Shown here piece by piece: positions 51,701 to 60,167 of a DNA stretch of 64,000 nucleotides. The position numbers and the translations under genes are program-made. The notes beneath the pieces were generated by a model. It had not been told where the DNA came from and did no database searches. It saw only the letters and a program-made list of their open reading frames with translations. Location of the stretch: positions 1-64,000 of the forward strand of contig NZ_JAKSYC010000284.1 in assembly GCF_022829585.1 (NCBI RefSeq), written 5' to 3'. The DNA is from Methylobacterium sp. J-026 (lineage in GTDB: Bacteria > Pseudomonadota > Alphaproteobacteria > Rhizobiales > Beijerinckiaceae). How positions within the stretch are numbered: position 1 is the stretch's first letter; each line of letters opens with the position of its first letter.

Positions 51701-51758
51701 GACCTGATCCCGAAGGGTGACAATCGCGCTTCGGGAGCATCGACGATCTCAGGCCCCG

Positions 51759-52148
51759 TCACTCCACCTCCGCGGTGCGGGTGTCGCTGCGCCGGGCAGT
51801 CCAGCGTCCGGCGCAGAGGGACGAGACCTTCCAGGTTCCGGCGCCGCTGCCGCCCTGGAGCCGTCCGGTCCCGGTGCCGCTCGCGGTGCCGTTGTTGACG
51901 GTGAGCCCGACAAGGCCGTCCGCGCTGACGTGGCCGTTCACCCGGGCGCCGGCGCCCCCTGAGACGAGCTGTACCTGTCCCTCACGGATGGCGAGCGCGT
52001 AGGAATAGCGGGCGCTGCACAGGCCGCTGTCCGTGACCAACTCCACCGCCCAGGTCCCGTTGTGGCTGCTCGGCTCAGCCTCTGCGGGCATGCCGATCAT
52101 GAGGGACAGGCCAGTGGCGATGGCCGCAACGGCGGTTGAATTGATCAT
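51759..52148 (-). CDS. Small exported Gly-rich protein
   Basis: A 129-residue protein. The signal peptide begins MINSTAVAAIATGLSLMIGMPAEA. The mature part contains WAVELVTDSGLCSARYSYALAIREGQVQLVSGGAGARVNGHVSADGLVGLTVNNGTASGTGTGRL and ends with a second Cys and WTARR. Two cysteines suggest one disulfide. The fold is probably a small beta-barrel. I know of similar unnamed periplasmic proteins in Methylobacterium and Bradyrhizobium. The ATG at 52148 is preferred over a TTG three codons upstream. Confidence 0.7.
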   Translation of the reverse strand: MINSTAVAAIATGLSLMIGMPAEAEPSSHNGTWAVELVTDSGLCSARYSYALAIREGQVQLVSGGAGARVNGHVSADGLVGLTVNNGTASGTGTGRLQGGSGAGTWKVSSLCAGRWTARRSDTRTAEVE

Positions 52149-52535
52149 CCGGGGCAATCTCTCAGCAATGCAAATTCTGCACGCCGCGGCGCGCAGAAGT
52201 AGAATCGTTGATCGAGGATGACCCTAGGCTGAACGCGGGACACGGCAAGAGTATGGCCGGCGGCGATGTCCGGCGTGATTAGATCCTGCAGACATGGTTG
52301 GCCGGATCTTTCACCTGCGGCGAAGTGATGCGTGCCGTATCATGTCAGACGGTGCTGGTTTGACTGCGCTCAGTCGCTCTCTGGTCTGGGTTGCGAGAAA
52401 TGGTGTCGCAGGTCCCCGCCCCCGAAGAATCTGCCGGATTGACAGATCGGGTTTGGGCTCATCCCCCCGTCACGGGGTATGGCAGTCCAAACCTGCCACG
52501 CGTCTCAGTTCCCCCGGCAGACCCCCGACCGGCCG
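52149..52535. other. Intergenic stretch without recognised features
   Basis: About 390 bases between the exported Gly-rich protein and the Trm112-like gene, both on the minus strand. It must hold the promoter of the exported protein. The part near 52160-52200 is slightly AT-richer. I found no open frame with convincing composition, no tRNA and no strong hairpin. Confidence 0.35.
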
Positions 52536-52742
52536 TCAATCCGTGAGCGGCCGGGCCTCCTCCGGCAGCATGATCGGGATGCCGTCGCGGATCGGATAGG
52601 CGAGCTTGGCGGAGCGGCTGATCAGCTCCTGACGGGCGGAATCGTATTCCAGCGTCTCCTTGGTCAGCGGACAGACCAGGATCTCGAGGAGCTTCGGATC
52701 CACCCGGGTCGCCTCCACGGGGGTGGTGAGGTCGTTGGACAT
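52536..52742 (-). CDS. Trm112-family small protein
   Basis: A 68-residue protein with [50 protein letters not shown], the Trm112/YcaR pattern. In eukaryotes Trm112 activates methyltransferases. The bacterial short form is often downstream of Lon-N/thioredoxin genes and its role is unclear. The Cys-pairs of zinc-binding forms are reduced to one Cys here, as is usual in alphaproteobacteria. It is 12 bases after the Lon-N protein, clearly in one operon. Confidence 0.9.
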   Translation of the reverse strand: MSNDLTTPVEATRVDPKLLEILVCPLTKETLEYDSARQELISRSAKLAYPIRDGIPIMLPEEARPLTD

Positions 52743-52754
52743 CGCGCGCGCACC

Positions 52755-53420
52755 CTATTGCATCGTCGATTCGGGGCCCGAACCCCGAACCATTTCCATC
52801 TGCGTGACCGCGATCAGGATCTCCGCCCGGGTCTTGAGGTCCGGGGCTTCGAGCATCGCCTGCTTCTCGCGGACGCCGAACGGGCTCATCATGCAGAGCG
52901 CGTTGACCAACGCCTCGTCGGGCGCCTCGTCGATCCCCGCCCAATCCACCTTGAGGTCGTTCGACTCCACGAAGTCGCGCAGGGCCTTGAGCACGCCGTC
53001 GCGGTCGACATGCTCCTCGCCCGCCCGCGGCGCGAAGTCCACCGCGAAGGTGTCATAGGAGACGTGGCAGCGCCGATAGAGGCTGGTCGAGGCGAGCTCG
53101 CTCTCGATCCGGAATCGGCTGATCCCGGTGAGCGAGACCAGATAACGGCCATCGCCGGTCTCGGCATATTGCGTGATCCGGCCGGCACAGCCGACGCGGT
53201 AGAGCTTCGGGCTCGCCGCACCCGACCCCTCCGGATCGGGCTGGATCATGCCGATGATCCGATCGGTCCGCATGGCGTCGTCGATCATCGCCACGTAGCG
53301 GGGCTCGAAGATGTTCAGCGGCATCTGCCCACGGGGCAGGAGCAATGCCCCCGAGAGGGGGAAGACCGGGATCACCGCGGGGCAATCCGCCGGGCCCTTG
53401 TAGCTCGCATGGGTGCTCAT
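52755..53420 (-). CDS. Lon N-terminal-domain protein (LON substrate-binding domain, no protease)
   Basis: A 221-residue protein made only of the Lon-type N-terminal domain. VIPVFPLSGALLLPRGQMPLNIFEPRYVAMIDDAM (about residues 16-50) is diagnostic. It continues with IGMIQPD, YRVGCAGRITQYAETGDGRYLVSLTGISRFRI and a helical C-terminus. There is no ATPase or protease domain, so it likely binds substrates or partners. It lies between the CnoX-like gene (49 bases upstream) and the Trm112 gene (12 bases), the common alphaproteobacterial order. Confidence 0.9.
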   Translation of the reverse strand: MSTHASYKGPADCPAVIPVFPLSGALLLPRGQMPLNIFEPRYVAMIDDAMRTDRIIGMIQPDPEGSGAASPKLYRVGCAGRITQYAETGDGRYLVSLTGISRFRIESELASTSLYRRCHVSYDTFAVDFAPRAGEEHVDRDGVLKALRDFVESNDLKVDWAGIDEAPDEALVNALCMMSPFGVREKQAMLEAPDLKTRAEILIAVTQMEMVRGSGPESTMQ

Positions 53421-53469
53421 GGCGCCTCGCAGAGGGGCGGACGGATAGGCGTGAGCGCGAGCCGGCGCC

Positions 53470-54384
53470 TCACGAGAAGAGAAGGGCCGAGAGCTTGCGC
53501 CGCCCGCGGATGGTGTCGGGATCCATCACGCCCCAGGCCTCGAAGAACTGCAGAAGCTGCTTGCGCGCGCCGTCGTCATTCCAGGCGCTGTCGCGCTTGC
53601 GCAGCTCGATCAGGTGATCGACCGCTTGGCCGCGCTCCCCTGCGGCGGCAAGGGCCAGGGCGAGGTCGAACCGCGCCTGATGGGCATCCGGATCGCCGTC
53701 GACCTGCCGCTGCAAGCCCGCCAGATCGCCCAGCGAGGCGGCCTGCTCCGCGAGGTCCAGGGCGGCGCGGATGCCGGCAAGAGCCGGATCGGCGGCCTTC
53801 GCCTCGGGGACCATCGCCATCACCCGCTTGGCGTTCTCGATCTCGCCGGCGTCCAGCTGCATCTTGGCGAGGCCGGCCAGCGCCGGGACGTTGTCGGGCT
53901 GCTGCTCCAGGATCGCGGCGTAGATCTCGGAGGCGCCGGCGAGGTCACCCTCCTCGATCAGGGCGGCGGCATCGGCCAGGGCGGCCTCGATCGGATCCTG
54001 CATCGGACCGGCCACGCGCCCGATCAGTTCCTTGATCTGGCTCTCGGGCACCGCACCCATGAAGCCGTCGACCGGTTGGCCCTTCTGGAAGACGATGACC
54101 GCCGGGATCGACTGGATGCCGAGCTGGCCCGCAATCGAGGGGTGCTCGTCAATGTTCATCTTCACCAGCGCGACGGCGCCCGCGGCCTCCTGGACGACCC
54201 TTTCCAGCACCGGCGTCAATTGCTTGCAGGGCCCGCACCAGGGCGCCCAGAAGTCGACGAGCACCGGACGGTGCATCGACTCGGCGATCACATCCTGGCG
54301 GAAGCTCGCGGTGGTCGTGTCCTTGATCAGGGAGCCTGTGTCGACGGCCGGGGCGCCGGCCCCGGCGAGGATATCGTTGAGCAT
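53470..54384 (-). CDS. CnoX/YbbN-type thioredoxin with TPR domain
   Basis: A 304-residue protein. A thioredoxin domain covers residues about 20-125 with an intact redox site W49-C50-G-P-C53. A C-terminal tetratricopeptide region follows from about 130. The TRX+TPR architecture is that of CnoX (YbbN), a chaperone that holds unfolded proteins and hands them to GroEL or DnaK under oxidative stress. E. coli CnoX lacks the CxxC pair; here it is complete, as in Caulobacter-type CnoX. It probably also acts as a disulfide reductase. First gene of the CnoX-LonN-Trm112 operon. Confidence 0.92.
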   Translation of the reverse strand: MLNDILAGAGAPAVDTGSLIKDTTTASFRQDVIAESMHRPVLVDFWAPWCGPCKQLTPVLERVVQEAAGAVALVKMNIDEHPSIAGQLGIQSIPAVIVFQKGQPVDGFMGAVPESQIKELIGRVAGPMQDPIEAALADAAALIEEGDLAGASEIYAAILEQQPDNVPALAGLAKMQLDAGEIENAKRVMAMVPEAKAADPALAGIRAALDLAEQAASLGDLAGLQRQVDGDPDAHQARFDLALALAAAGERGQAVDHLIELRKRDSAWNDDGARKQLLQFFEAWGVMDPDTIRGRRKLSALLFS

Positions 54385-54455
54385 CGGTCTGGCTTCGGAA
54401 CCTTTTTGCTGGAGCCGCTTAAATGGGGCTTGCGAGGCCGTCTGACCAGTCCGGT

Positions 54456-54923
54456 TCAGCGCGGTGCCGGGGCGGCCGGCGCCCCCGCCGCGGCCCGAGC
54501 CACGGTCACGAAAGTCCCCGCGAAGGGTCGCCCATCTGCCGCGCTGGCCTCGCAGGTGATCGCCGTGCGGCCCGGTTCCGGCGTCGAGAATCGGCAGGCG
54601 CCGATCGCCAGGGTCGGCGCGGCGTCCGTGCCGGTGGTGACGACATTGATCGGCTGCAGCGGATCGGTCTCCTCCGTGGCCTCCTGCTGGGCGCCGTTGC
54701 CGCTGAAGCTGAGGGTCCGACCGTCCGAGGTGGAGAAATCGAAGCTGGTGCGGTTGCGGCTCACTGCGTTCGTCAGGACATTCCGGCAGGAGGCGCTGAG
54801 ATCCTGCGTCCCGATCACGAGCTTCTCGCAGGTGCCGTCCAGGCGCAGAGCCGCCTGGGCGCGCGCCGCGGAGGGCAGGGTGACGAGGGCGCAGAGCAGG
54901 GCGAGGCGCAGGCGGTTCGTCAT
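54456..54923 (-). CDS. Hypothetical exported protein
   Basis: A 155-residue protein. The signal peptide is MTNRLRLALLCALVTLPSAARA. The mature part contains GTCEKLVIGTQDLSASCRNVLTNAVSRNRTSFDFSTSDGRTLSFSGNGAQQE and ACRFSTPEPGRTAITCEASAADG, with four cysteines likely in disulfides. The C-terminus is Ala/Pro-rich. It looks like a small periplasmic beta-domain. No family is recognised. It is 71 bases upstream of CnoX on the same strand and could be read with it. Confidence 0.72.
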   Translation of the reverse strand: MTNRLRLALLCALVTLPSAARAQAALRLDGTCEKLVIGTQDLSASCRNVLTNAVSRNRTSFDFSTSDGRTLSFSGNGAQQEATEETDPLQPINVVTTGTDAAPTLAIGACRFSTPEPGRTAITCEASAADGRPFAGTFVTVARAAAGAPAAPAPR

Positions 54924-55047
54924 GGCGTGTCGGACATCCTCCGGTTGAAGGCCGACTTAGAGCACGCGGCGCCGAAGGGGATACCGTTTCAGCGCCGCGC
55001 GCGCGTCAAATCCGGGATCCGGTCGTCGTGCCGCGGCGGTCGTGGGC

Positions 55048-56031
55048 TCACGCCCGCGCGCCGAACCGCAGGACCCGATCGTTCGGGGCGGAAAAGTCGA
55101 GGTCCGGCCCGAGCGGCACGATCCCGGTCGGGTTGATGGTCGGATGACTCTCGTAATAGTGGCGCTTGATATGTGTGAGGTCGACGGTCGCCGCGACGCC
55201 CGGGAGCGCGTAGAGATCGCGCAGATAGTTCGAGAGGTTCGGGTAATCGGCGATCCGGCGCCGGTTGCACTTGAAATGGCCGACATAGACGGGATCGAAC
55301 CGCACCAGGGTGGTGAACAGGCGGATATCCGCCTCGGTGAGCCGGTCGCCGCAGAGGTAACGGGTCCGGCCGAGGCGATCGTCGAGGGCATCGAGTTCCG
55401 CGAACAGGGCCTCGAAGGCGCCGGCATAGGCGTCCTGCGTGGTGGCGAAACCCGCCTTGTAGACGCCGTTGTTCACCCCGTCGTAAACGCGGGCGTTCAC
55501 CGCATCGATCTCGGCGCGCAGGTCCTCGGGGTACAGGTCAGGCCCCGTGCCGCCGAAGGCGCCGTTCAGCATTCTCAAAATCTCGGCCGATTCGTTCGAC
55601 ACGATGGTGGCCCGCTGGCGGTCCCACAGCACCGGAACGGTGACGCGGCCGGTATAGGACGGGTCCGCCGCCAGATAGACCTCGTAGAGGCGCCGGGCGC
55701 CGTGGATCGGGTCCGGCGTCGCCCCCGGCGTATCACCGAACACCCACCCCTCCGATCCCATATGCGGATCGACCACCGATACGGTGATTGCCGCCTCCAG
55801 GCCCTTCAGGGCACGCCCGATCAGGGTGCGGTGGGCCCAGGGGCAGGCCAGGGAGACGTAGAGGTGGTAGCGGCCCGGCTCGGCGCGGAAGCCGCCCGCC
55901 CCCGAAGGCCCTGGCGCGCCGTCGGCGGTGACCCAATTGCGGAAGGCCGAGGCCTTCCGCTCGAAACGGCCACCCGTGGCGGCGGTGTCGTACCACTGAT
56001 CGCGCCAGACGCCGTCTACCAGAAGTCCCAT
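55048..56031 (-). CDS. Xi-class glutathione S-transferase (glutathionyl-hydroquinone reductase, YqjG-type)
   Basis: A 327-residue GST of the Xi class. The catalytic cysteine C63 is in YVSLACPWAHRTLIGRAL, which is the Xi-class CPWAxR motif. Later come SNESAEILRMLN, GDRLTEADIRLFTTLVRFDPVYVGHFKCN and the C-terminal helical domain. These enzymes reduce S-glutathionyl-hydroquinones to hydroquinones. The ATG at 56031 (MGLLVDGVW) is chosen; longer upstream frames are not conserved. Monocistronic by layout. Confidence 0.92.
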   Translation of the reverse strand: MGLLVDGVWRDQWYDTAATGGRFERKASAFRNWVTADGAPGPSGAGGFRAEPGRYHLYVSLACPWAHRTLIGRALKGLEAAITVSVVDPHMGSEGWVFGDTPGATPDPIHGARRLYEVYLAADPSYTGRVTVPVLWDRQRATIVSNESAEILRMLNGAFGGTGPDLYPEDLRAEIDAVNARVYDGVNNGVYKAGFATTQDAYAGAFEALFAELDALDDRLGRTRYLCGDRLTEADIRLFTTLVRFDPVYVGHFKCNRRRIADYPNLSNYLRDLYALPGVAATVDLTHIKRHYYESHPTINPTGIVPLGPDLDFSAPNDRVLRFGARA

Positions 56032-56305
56032 CGTCGTATCCCGTCCCACCAGTCCAGCGCCAAGGCCGGTCCCGTTCCAGATGGGACGCCCGTCGCCCGG
56101 GGGAAGTCGCCCGGCGCTGGGGCTCCGAGCACGTACCCGACGCCCGCCCGGTGCGTGCCCCCCGGCCCGCGAGTTCAGCGCAAGGCAGGCTTGCATCGGC
56201 CCTTCTGTTGCAGTGCAGCAAAATGCGGCATCTCTCCCGCGTCCGTCCGCCGGCGCCGGTCAGATCGGCCACAGGGCTTGGCGGGACGTCGATGGAGGTG
56301 GAGTG

Positions 56306-56530
56306 ATGTCGTTCGCGCTGGTGCCCGTTGCCGAGGCGGCCCTGTTCACGTTCGGATGCCTGTTGATTCACGCTCTGAGGCGGCACGCGGACGTGGTCAC
56401 GGCCACGCTCGCCTGCCTCGCGACCCTCCTCGTCCTCATGATCGGGATCGCCTGCGCGCCGGAATCCTTCGCCAAGTACCAGGCCGCCGGCATCAACGAC
56501 TTCGCCCGGATGGATACGGCGATCTACTGA
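56306..56530 (+). CDS. Small two-helix membrane protein
   Basis: A 74-residue protein from an ATG at 56306 behind GGAGG. Two membrane helices are predicted: VPVAEAALFTFGCLLIHAL and VVTATLACLATLLVLMIGIAC. A short polar C-terminus, PESFAKYQAAGINDFARMDTAIY, follows. No family is recognised. The 3' end faces the AlgX/AlgJ-like gene 11 bases away. The strong ribosome site and hydrophobic pattern support a real gene. Confidence 0.65.
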   Translation: MSFALVPVAEAALFTFGCLLIHALRRHADVVTATLACLATLLVLMIGIACAPESFAKYQAAGINDFARMDTAIY

Positions 56531-56541
56531 TCGGCACCGAT

Positions 56542-57510
56542 CTACCGATCGGCACCTTCGCTCGGCCGCCGTTTCAGGCCGCCTGCCCTGATCTGTGCGA
56601 GCCGGCCGCCCGTCCCGCGCTGGCCCGCGACCGTGACGTCGAAATCGTCCTTCGGCAGGCGTGCGAGGAACCGCTCGGCCACCTCGAACAGCAGGATATC
56701 GGGGCGCACGCGCTCGATATACGGCCAGTCGAGGCCCGCGGACCAGACGAAGTGGACCTCGCAGAAGCTCTCGGCGAGCAGCCCGGTCAACATGAACGGG
56801 TCGAAATGCGCGCAGGAATCGCCGAACAGGACGAGGCGACGGGGATCCGCGGTCGGCGCATCGTTCCGGTAGACGACATGCGCGCCGACATGCACCTCCC
56901 GGTCGCGTTCCTCCGCCTCGTAGGCGGCGAGCAGCGGGCCGGTCTCGACCCGGCGCGCATCGCGCTGCAGCATGAATCGTTCGAGGCGTTCGCGTGGCCG
57001 GTCGCGGAGCTTTTCGCCGAGATCCATGAGCTCGTCCGAGACGACCTTCGGGCGCGTCCCGATATCGGCCGGCGGGATCGCCCCGAGCACGCGCATGATC
57101 TCGCGGTAGGCCAGCAGGCAGCCCTGCACCGTCCAGTGGGTGTCCGTGCGCAGGTAGAGCGGCACCGGCCCGTGCCGGGCGGCCCGGAGCGGGGCCAGGA
57201 GATCGAGATAGGCGGGGTGGCGGGCGAGGCGGCGGGCCAGGCGCCGGGTCGAGGCCCTGGCGGGGGCGTAGCGCAGGCCGTCGGTCTTGTCGTCGTAGAC
57301 CGAGAGCTTCTCAGGTACGATCACGTGGAGGCAGCGGATGCCGAGGCGGTCCGCGTGCCGCGCTCGCGTCGTGATCAGCCGCGCCCAGCGCCGCAGCAGC
57401 AGCCAGTGCCGCAGGCCGCCCCGGTAGCGGTCCAGGACGCGGTTGGTGCCCCCGGTGAGAAACAACCAGCCCTCGCGGCCGACATGTACGCTCTCCCTGC
57501 CTGCTGACAT
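56542..57510 (-). CDS. AlgX/AlgJ-like SGNH-family protein
   Basis: A 322-residue protein. GREGWLFLTGGTNRVLDRYRGG opens the domain. YLRTDTHWTVQGCLLAYREIM has the Asp/His catalytic pair (D123, H125), and RLVLFGDSCAHFDPFMLTGLLAESF has the nucleophile Ser. This matches the AlgX/AlgJ fold, which in Pseudomonas O-acetylates polysaccharides in the periplasm. No signal peptide or membrane helix is seen and no exopolysaccharide gene adjoins it. It may instead be a cytosolic esterase of the same fold. Divergent from the SplB-like gene. Confidence 0.82.
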   Translation of the reverse strand: MSAGRESVHVGREGWLFLTGGTNRVLDRYRGGLRHWLLLRRWARLITTRARHADRLGIRCLHVIVPEKLSVYDDKTDGLRYAPARASTRRLARRLARHPAYLDLLAPLRAARHGPVPLYLRTDTHWTVQGCLLAYREIMRVLGAIPPADIGTRPKVVSDELMDLGEKLRDRPRERLERFMLQRDARRVETGPLLAAYEAEERDREVHVGAHVVYRNDAPTADPRRLVLFGDSCAHFDPFMLTGLLAESFCEVHFVWSAGLDWPYIERVRPDILLFEVAERFLARLPKDDFDVTVAGQRGTGGRLAQIRAGGLKRRPSEGADR

Positions 57511-57562
57511 GGCGGTGCTTTAGCCGCACCGGGACCGGTCGACTAGGCCGGACCCGCCTCGC

Positions 57563-58699
57563 ATGGCCGCGCGTTCGCCCGGGATGTTGCCCTCGCCCGC
57601 CCCGGTCCTCGAAACCCCCGATCGCCGGGAGCGCCCAAGGCCGATCCGCCTCTGGCAGCCCCGGCGGGTGCTGGCGACGCCGGCGGCGCTGGAGCACGCC
57701 CATGGCCGGGCCATGCTCGACCGCGCCGAGGCGCTGGGCCTGCCGGTGGAGCGCCTCGCATCGAACCGCCTGCCGAGCCCGCGCGAGCCCGACCCGCGCC
57801 GGGCCTACGCGGCCGCCAAGGCGACCCTCGCCCTCACGGTGGCGCCGCCCACCAAGCTGCGGCTCCAGCCGATCCCGCCCTCGGCCGACTGGCGCTTCGA
57901 TCTCGCCGAGGGCTGCCCGGCCCATTGCCAGTACTGCTACCTCGCGGGCTCCCTCCAGGGGCCGCCGGTGACCCGTGCCTACGCCAATCTCGACGCGATC
58001 CTGGGCAATCTCGAAGCCTATGCCGGGCGCGGCACGGTGACCTCGGCCTCCGCCGAGCGCGCGCAGGAGGGAACCACCTTCGAGGCCTCCTGCTACACCG
58101 ATCCGCTGGGCATCGAGCATCTCACCGGCTCGCTGTCCGCGGCGATCCGCCATTTCGGCGCCTGGGACGCGCCGGTGCAGCTGCGCTTCACCACGAAGTT
58201 CGCCGCGGTCGCGCCGCTCCTCGACCTGCCGCACAACGGCCGGACCCGGATCCGCGTCTCGGTCAATGCCCGGGCCGCCACCCGCTACGAGGGGGGAACC
58301 GACCCGCTCGACGCCCGGCTCGCGGCCCTGGGGCAGATGGCGCGGGCCGGCTATCCCGTGGGCCTGACCATCGCGCCGATCCTGCCGGTCGAAGGTTGGG
58401 AGGCGGGCTATGCCGAGCTGATCCGCGCGGCCGCCGACGCCCTTGCCGGCGTGCCGGACCTCGACCTCACCGCAGAGTTGATCACCCACCGCTTCACCCC
58501 CGGATCCAAGACGGTCCTGCGCGGCTGGTATCCGGGCTCGGACCTGCCCCTGGACGAGGCCGACCGCGTGGAGAAACGCACCAAGTTCGGCTCGGTGAAA
58601 TACGTGTTCCCGAAGCCGCTGATGCAGGCGATGCGCGCCCATCTGACGACATGTCTCGCCCGTGACCTGCCCGCGGCGCGGGTGCTCTACTGGACCTGA
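57563..58699 (+). CDS. SplB-like radical SAM protein (spore photoproduct lyase family)
   Basis: A 378-residue radical SAM protein. The cluster motif CPAHCQYCY has C118, C122 and C125, in the CxxxCxxC pattern. The segment EASCYTDPLGIEHLTGSL contains a cysteine where spore photoproduct lyase carries its conserved hydrogen-donor Cys. An N-terminal region of about 110 residues is normal for the family. In spore formers, SplB reverts the 5-thyminyl-dihydrothymine lesion. This organism type does not make spores, so its role is uncertain; DNA repair in desiccated or UV-exposed cells is a guess. It is followed after 26 bases by a 2'-5' RNA ligase-type gene. Confidence 0.9.
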   Translation: MAARSPGMLPSPAPVLETPDRRERPRPIRLWQPRRVLATPAALEHAHGRAMLDRAEALGLPVERLASNRLPSPREPDPRRAYAAAKATLALTVAPPTKLRLQPIPPSADWRFDLAEGCPAHCQYCYLAGSLQGPPVTRAYANLDAILGNLEAYAGRGTVTSASAERAQEGTTFEASCYTDPLGIEHLTGSLSAAIRHFGAWDAPVQLRFTTKFAAVAPLLDLPHNGRTRIRVSVNARAATRYEGGTDPLDARLAALGQMARAGYPVGLTIAPILPVEGWEAGYAELIRAAADALAGVPDLDLTAELITHRFTPGSKTVLRGWYPGSDLPLDEADRVEKRTKFGSVKYVFPKPLMQAMRAHLTTCLARDLPAARVLYWT

Positions 58700-58725
58700 G
58701 CGGCCACGGGCGCCATCTCGGCCGC

Positions 58726-59244
58726 ATGACCGAGACCGCCCCCCTGATCCTGACCCTCGCCTTCGACGAGCCGACCTTCGTCCGCTTCGACGGCGAGCGA
58801 CGCCGGCATTTCCCCGAATCCCTGAATGTCATCCCCGCCCACGCCACGCTGTTCCATCACCTGCCCGGGGACCGGGAGCGCGGCGTGATCGCGGCGGTCG
58901 CCGCCCTCGCGCGCACGGTCCCGCCCCCGGAGGTCGCGGTGACGGGCCTGCGCTTCACCGGACGCGGCGTCGCCTACGTGCTGGACGCGCCGGCCCTGGC
59001 GGCCTTCCGGAGCCGCCTCGCCGCCGAGTTCGAACCCTATCTGACGGCACAGGACCGGCAGGGCTGGCGCCCGCACGTGACGGTGCAGAACAAGGTCGCA
59101 CCGGACGTGGCGCGCCGGCTCCACGCCGATCTGGCGGCGGGCTTCATGCCGTTCCGCTTCACCGCCCCGGCGACCCGGCTGTGGCGCTATCTCGGCGGGC
59201 CCTGGGAGGCGGTCGCCCGCCTCGCCTTCGGGGAGAACGCCTGA
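58726..59244 (+). CDS. 2'-5' RNA ligase/cyclic phosphodiesterase (2H superfamily)
   Basis: A 172-residue 2H-phosphoesterase. Two HxT motifs are visible: PAHATLFHHL (H39, T41) and RPHVTVQNKV (near 125). Such proteins open or make 2'-5' or cyclic phosphodiester bonds in RNA or small cyclic nucleotides. The exact substrate is unknown. It lies 26 bases after the SplB-like gene. Its TGA overlaps the ATG of the PAP2 gene (ATGA-type), so the three genes form an operon. Confidence 0.87.
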   Translation: MTETAPLILTLAFDEPTFVRFDGERRRHFPESLNVIPAHATLFHHLPGDRERGVIAAVAALARTVPPPEVAVTGLRFTGRGVAYVLDAPALAAFRSRLAAEFEPYLTAQDRQGWRPHVTVQNKVAPDVARRLHADLAAGFMPFRFTAPATRLWRYLGGPWEAVARLAFGENA

Positions 59245-60020
59245 TGGCTCGGGACAACCGTGCCGTGCCGGTCCCGGGCGGCATGCGACGTAACCGGCTG
59301 ATCGAGCCCGCCACGGCTGTCTGGCTCCGGCTGCGCCTCAACGAGGTCGGGCCCCTGGTCGCCCTGCTCGGCCTGAGCATCCTCGGCTACGGCTTCTTCT
59401 ACCTCGCCCATGAGGTCGGCGAGGGCTCCACGGCGGCCCTCGACCGGCGCATCCTGCTCGCCCTGCGCAACCCGGCCGACCTCGCCGATCCGATCGGGCC
59501 GCCCTGGCTCGAGGAGACAATGCGCGACATCACCGGTCTCGGCAGCGTCTTCACGGTCCTGTTCCTGACCTGTGCGATCGCCGCCTATCTGGCGGTGTCC
59601 GGCCGGCGGCGGATCGGCCTCTACGTGCTCGCGGCCGTCGGCAGCGGCGAGTTGGTCTCGACGGTGCTCAAGCTCTTCTACCAGCGGCCGCGGCCGGACC
59701 TCGTCCCCCACGGCATGGAGGTGTTCACCGCGAGCTTCCCGAGCGGGCACGCCACCATGTCGGCCATCGCCTACCTGACGCTGGCGACCCTGGTGGCGCG
59801 GGTGGAGCGCCACCGGCGGGCGAAGGCCCTGGTGCTCGGGCTCGGCGTCGCCGTGACCCTGCTGGTCGGCATCAGCCGGATCTATCTCGGCGTCCACTGG
59901 CCCAGCGACGTCCTGGCCGGCTGGTGCATCGGCGCGGCCTGGGCATGCCTGTGCTGGTTCGTCGCCCTCCAATTGCAGCGCCGCGGCGAGGTCGAGGCCC
60001 CGGACCCACCGCCCGCGTGA
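59244..60020 (+). CDS. PAP2-family membrane phosphatase
   Basis: A 258-residue protein with about six helices. The three-part phosphatase motif is complete: KLFYQRPRPDL (K-x6-RP), FPSGHATMS, and SRIYLGVHWPSD (SR-x5-H-x3-D). Proteins of this type dephosphorylate undecaprenyl-PP, phosphatidate or phosphatidylglycerophosphate at the membrane. An extended first loop (residues about 60-90) is seen. ATG at 59244 overlaps the preceding stop. Last gene of the SplB-LigT-PAP2 group. Confidence 0.92.
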   Translation: MARDNRAVPVPGGMRRNRLIEPATAVWLRLRLNEVGPLVALLGLSILGYGFFYLAHEVGEGSTAALDRRILLALRNPADLADPIGPPWLEETMRDITGLGSVFTVLFLTCAIAAYLAVSGRRRIGLYVLAAVGSGELVSTVLKLFYQRPRPDLVPHGMEVFTASFPSGHATMSAIAYLTLATLVARVERHRRAKALVLGLGVAVTLLVGISRIYLGVHWPSDVLAGWCIGAAWACLCWFVALQLQRRGEVEAPDPPPA

Positions 60021-60167
60021 CGACGCGTCCGCGCGCCGCGCAGCTTTGTGGAAACAGCCCGGAACCTGGCGGCGTTCATAAGCGAAACGGGTGCGCCATC
60101 GGCGCCCCGGGCCCATAACCCCGGCGCCCCGGCGCCACCCTTCCGATGCTGCGACACGGCGAGGCCC

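Noticed and set aside
52294-52599. A 101-codon frame in the gap before the Trm112-like gene
   Set aside because: Ser/Arg/Gly-rich with no ribosome site and overlapping the Trm112 gene in antisense.
55042-57507. An 821-codon open frame on the plus strand
   Set aside because: It is antisense to the GST and AlgX/AlgJ-like genes, whose motifs are complete, and has no domains of its own.
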